A stretch of DNA of 25,185 nt, taken from CAYNST01 sp964399955 (GTDB lineage Bacteria; Pseudomonadota; Gammaproteobacteria; Pseudomonadales; Cellvibrionaceae). The DNA lies in the NCBI GenBank assembly GCA_964399955.1, contig CAYNST010000044.1:1-25185 (forward strand), read 5' to 3'. The notes under the pieces are model-generated. The model was not told where the DNA came from. It searched no databases and saw only the letters and a list, made by a program, of their open reading frames with translations. Shown one piece after another: positions 24,500-25,185 of the stretch (the stretch's first letter is position 1; each line of letters opens with the position of its first letter). The position numbers were made by a program, and so were the translations under genes.

Positions 24500-25185
24500 T
24501 CAGGGTTTAGCCAAGCTACTGGATGCATTTTCTAGCGCGCCATCACTGCCAAAGCCCTTCGGCGCCTGGCCCCATTGTAGCGGAGGGTAATGGCTTATCA
24601 ATGATGCATCCTCAACGCCTTCCAGGGCGCGCTTTTGTTGAGCCAGTGCTTCGGGAGATAATTTCACCTGCAGGCTGTTAATGATGTCGTCAGTAAGTTG
24701 GTACATGGCGGTGCGGTCTAGCCAGTCGCGGGAGAGCGTGGGGTGTGAATTCCAGTCATACGTAAAGCGTAGCTGAAGTATATACTGATCCGTGATGGGC
24801 ATGGTCAGCCGGTGATACTCCAAATGCCTGATATCGTTGGGCGTCACATCGTATCTGGCGGCAAGCGTTTCAAATCGTTGAGTGGGGCACCAATTTTTAG
24901 GTGCTTGCCAGGCGGGTTGACCGTCGTTTAACAGCTCATCTTCGTATTCAAAGGTCAGCAAGTTTCCCAGTACATACTCAAAAGACCTTGGATGAAAAAA
25001 CGAAACACGCTCTTTTACCTGTCGGGGGCTTTGGATGGACATGGTGAAGGTCAAATTCGCCTGCTTTCCTCCCCATCGCGGCCCATAAAAATCCCACACC
25101 CGTTTTGCCAGGACCGCGCATCCCCAGCCCTGCTTCACATTGATAAGGTCGTTTAAATATTTGTCATTTAGCTGATACTGCGCTT
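24500..25185 (-). CDS. Hypothetical protein, 5' end beyond the window
   Basis: Open frame of at least 228 codons that continues without a stop to the right edge, so the gene is partial at its N-terminus. A GTG at 25138 could start it, but the residues before it (QYQLNDKYLNDLINVKQGWG) look like continuous protein, so the true start is probably outside. The protein is rich in Trp, Tyr and Pro, with no signal peptide or membrane segment in the visible part. I do not recognise a domain. It converges on the small lipoprotein gene. Confidence 0.6.
   Translation of the reverse strand, partial: AQYQLNDKYLNDLINVKQGWGCAVLAKRVWDFYGPRWGGKQANLTFTMSIQSPRQVKERVSFFHPRSFEYVLGNLLTFEYEDELLNDGQPAWQAPKNWCPTQRFETLAARYDVTPNDIRHLEYHRLTMPITDQYILQLRFTYDWNSHPTLSRDWLDRTAMYQLTDDIINSLQVKLSPEALAQQKRALEGVEDASLISHYPPLQWGQAPKGFGSDGALENASSSLAKP

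Overview
The window reads as a chromosomal core region of a gammaproteobacterium of the Pseudomonadales/Cellvibrionales type (marine Cellvibrionaceae, Halieaceae or Spongiibacteraceae would fit; the species cannot be named from sequence alone). Gene order is a hybrid of two known neighbourhoods: the Escherichia coli block mutM-rpmG-rpmB-radC-coaBC-(dut)-slmA-pyrE and the Pseudomonas block coaBC-(dut)-algC-argB and pyrE-crc. The DNA is GC-rich, and nothing looks like a phage, plasmid, CRISPR array, rRNA or tRNA.

Layout. Positions 52-5827 (minus strand) hold tamA-tamB, the outer-membrane translocation and assembly module, preceded by a small secreted protein of unknown function (5942-6232). polA runs on the plus strand (6583-9309). 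Between polA and mutM there is a 427-base intergenic stretch that appears to hold two tandem small RNA units, each with a sigma-E/AlgU-type promoter (GAACTT, 16-base spacer, TCTGA or TCCAA) and a Rho-independent terminator. The first lies where Pseudomonas carries ErsA. Next come mutM, rpmG, rpmB and radC on the minus strand, then coaBC, the long membrane-anchored form of algC, argB and slmA on the plus strand. A DUF4124 protein and pyrE (minus) follow, then crc (plus), a YciA-type thioesterase and a TRAP transporter dctQM pair (minus), phoU and a small lipoprotein (plus), and an unknown gene cut by the right edge (minus).

How the parts connect. tamA/tamB and an AlgU-type small RNA locus both belong to envelope biology. 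AlgC supplies sugar phosphates for exopolysaccharide and LPS and is a known ErsA target in P. aeruginosa. Crc is the Hfq partner in catabolite repression. The most novel structures are the two tandem stress-type small RNA units at 9336-9712 and an interspersed palindromic repeat of about 100-110 bases. The repeat is present three times (11049-11159, 20916-21012, 23090-23198), always between genes, and is centred on TTACA(C/A)GTGTAA. dut is missing from its usual place between coaBC and algC.
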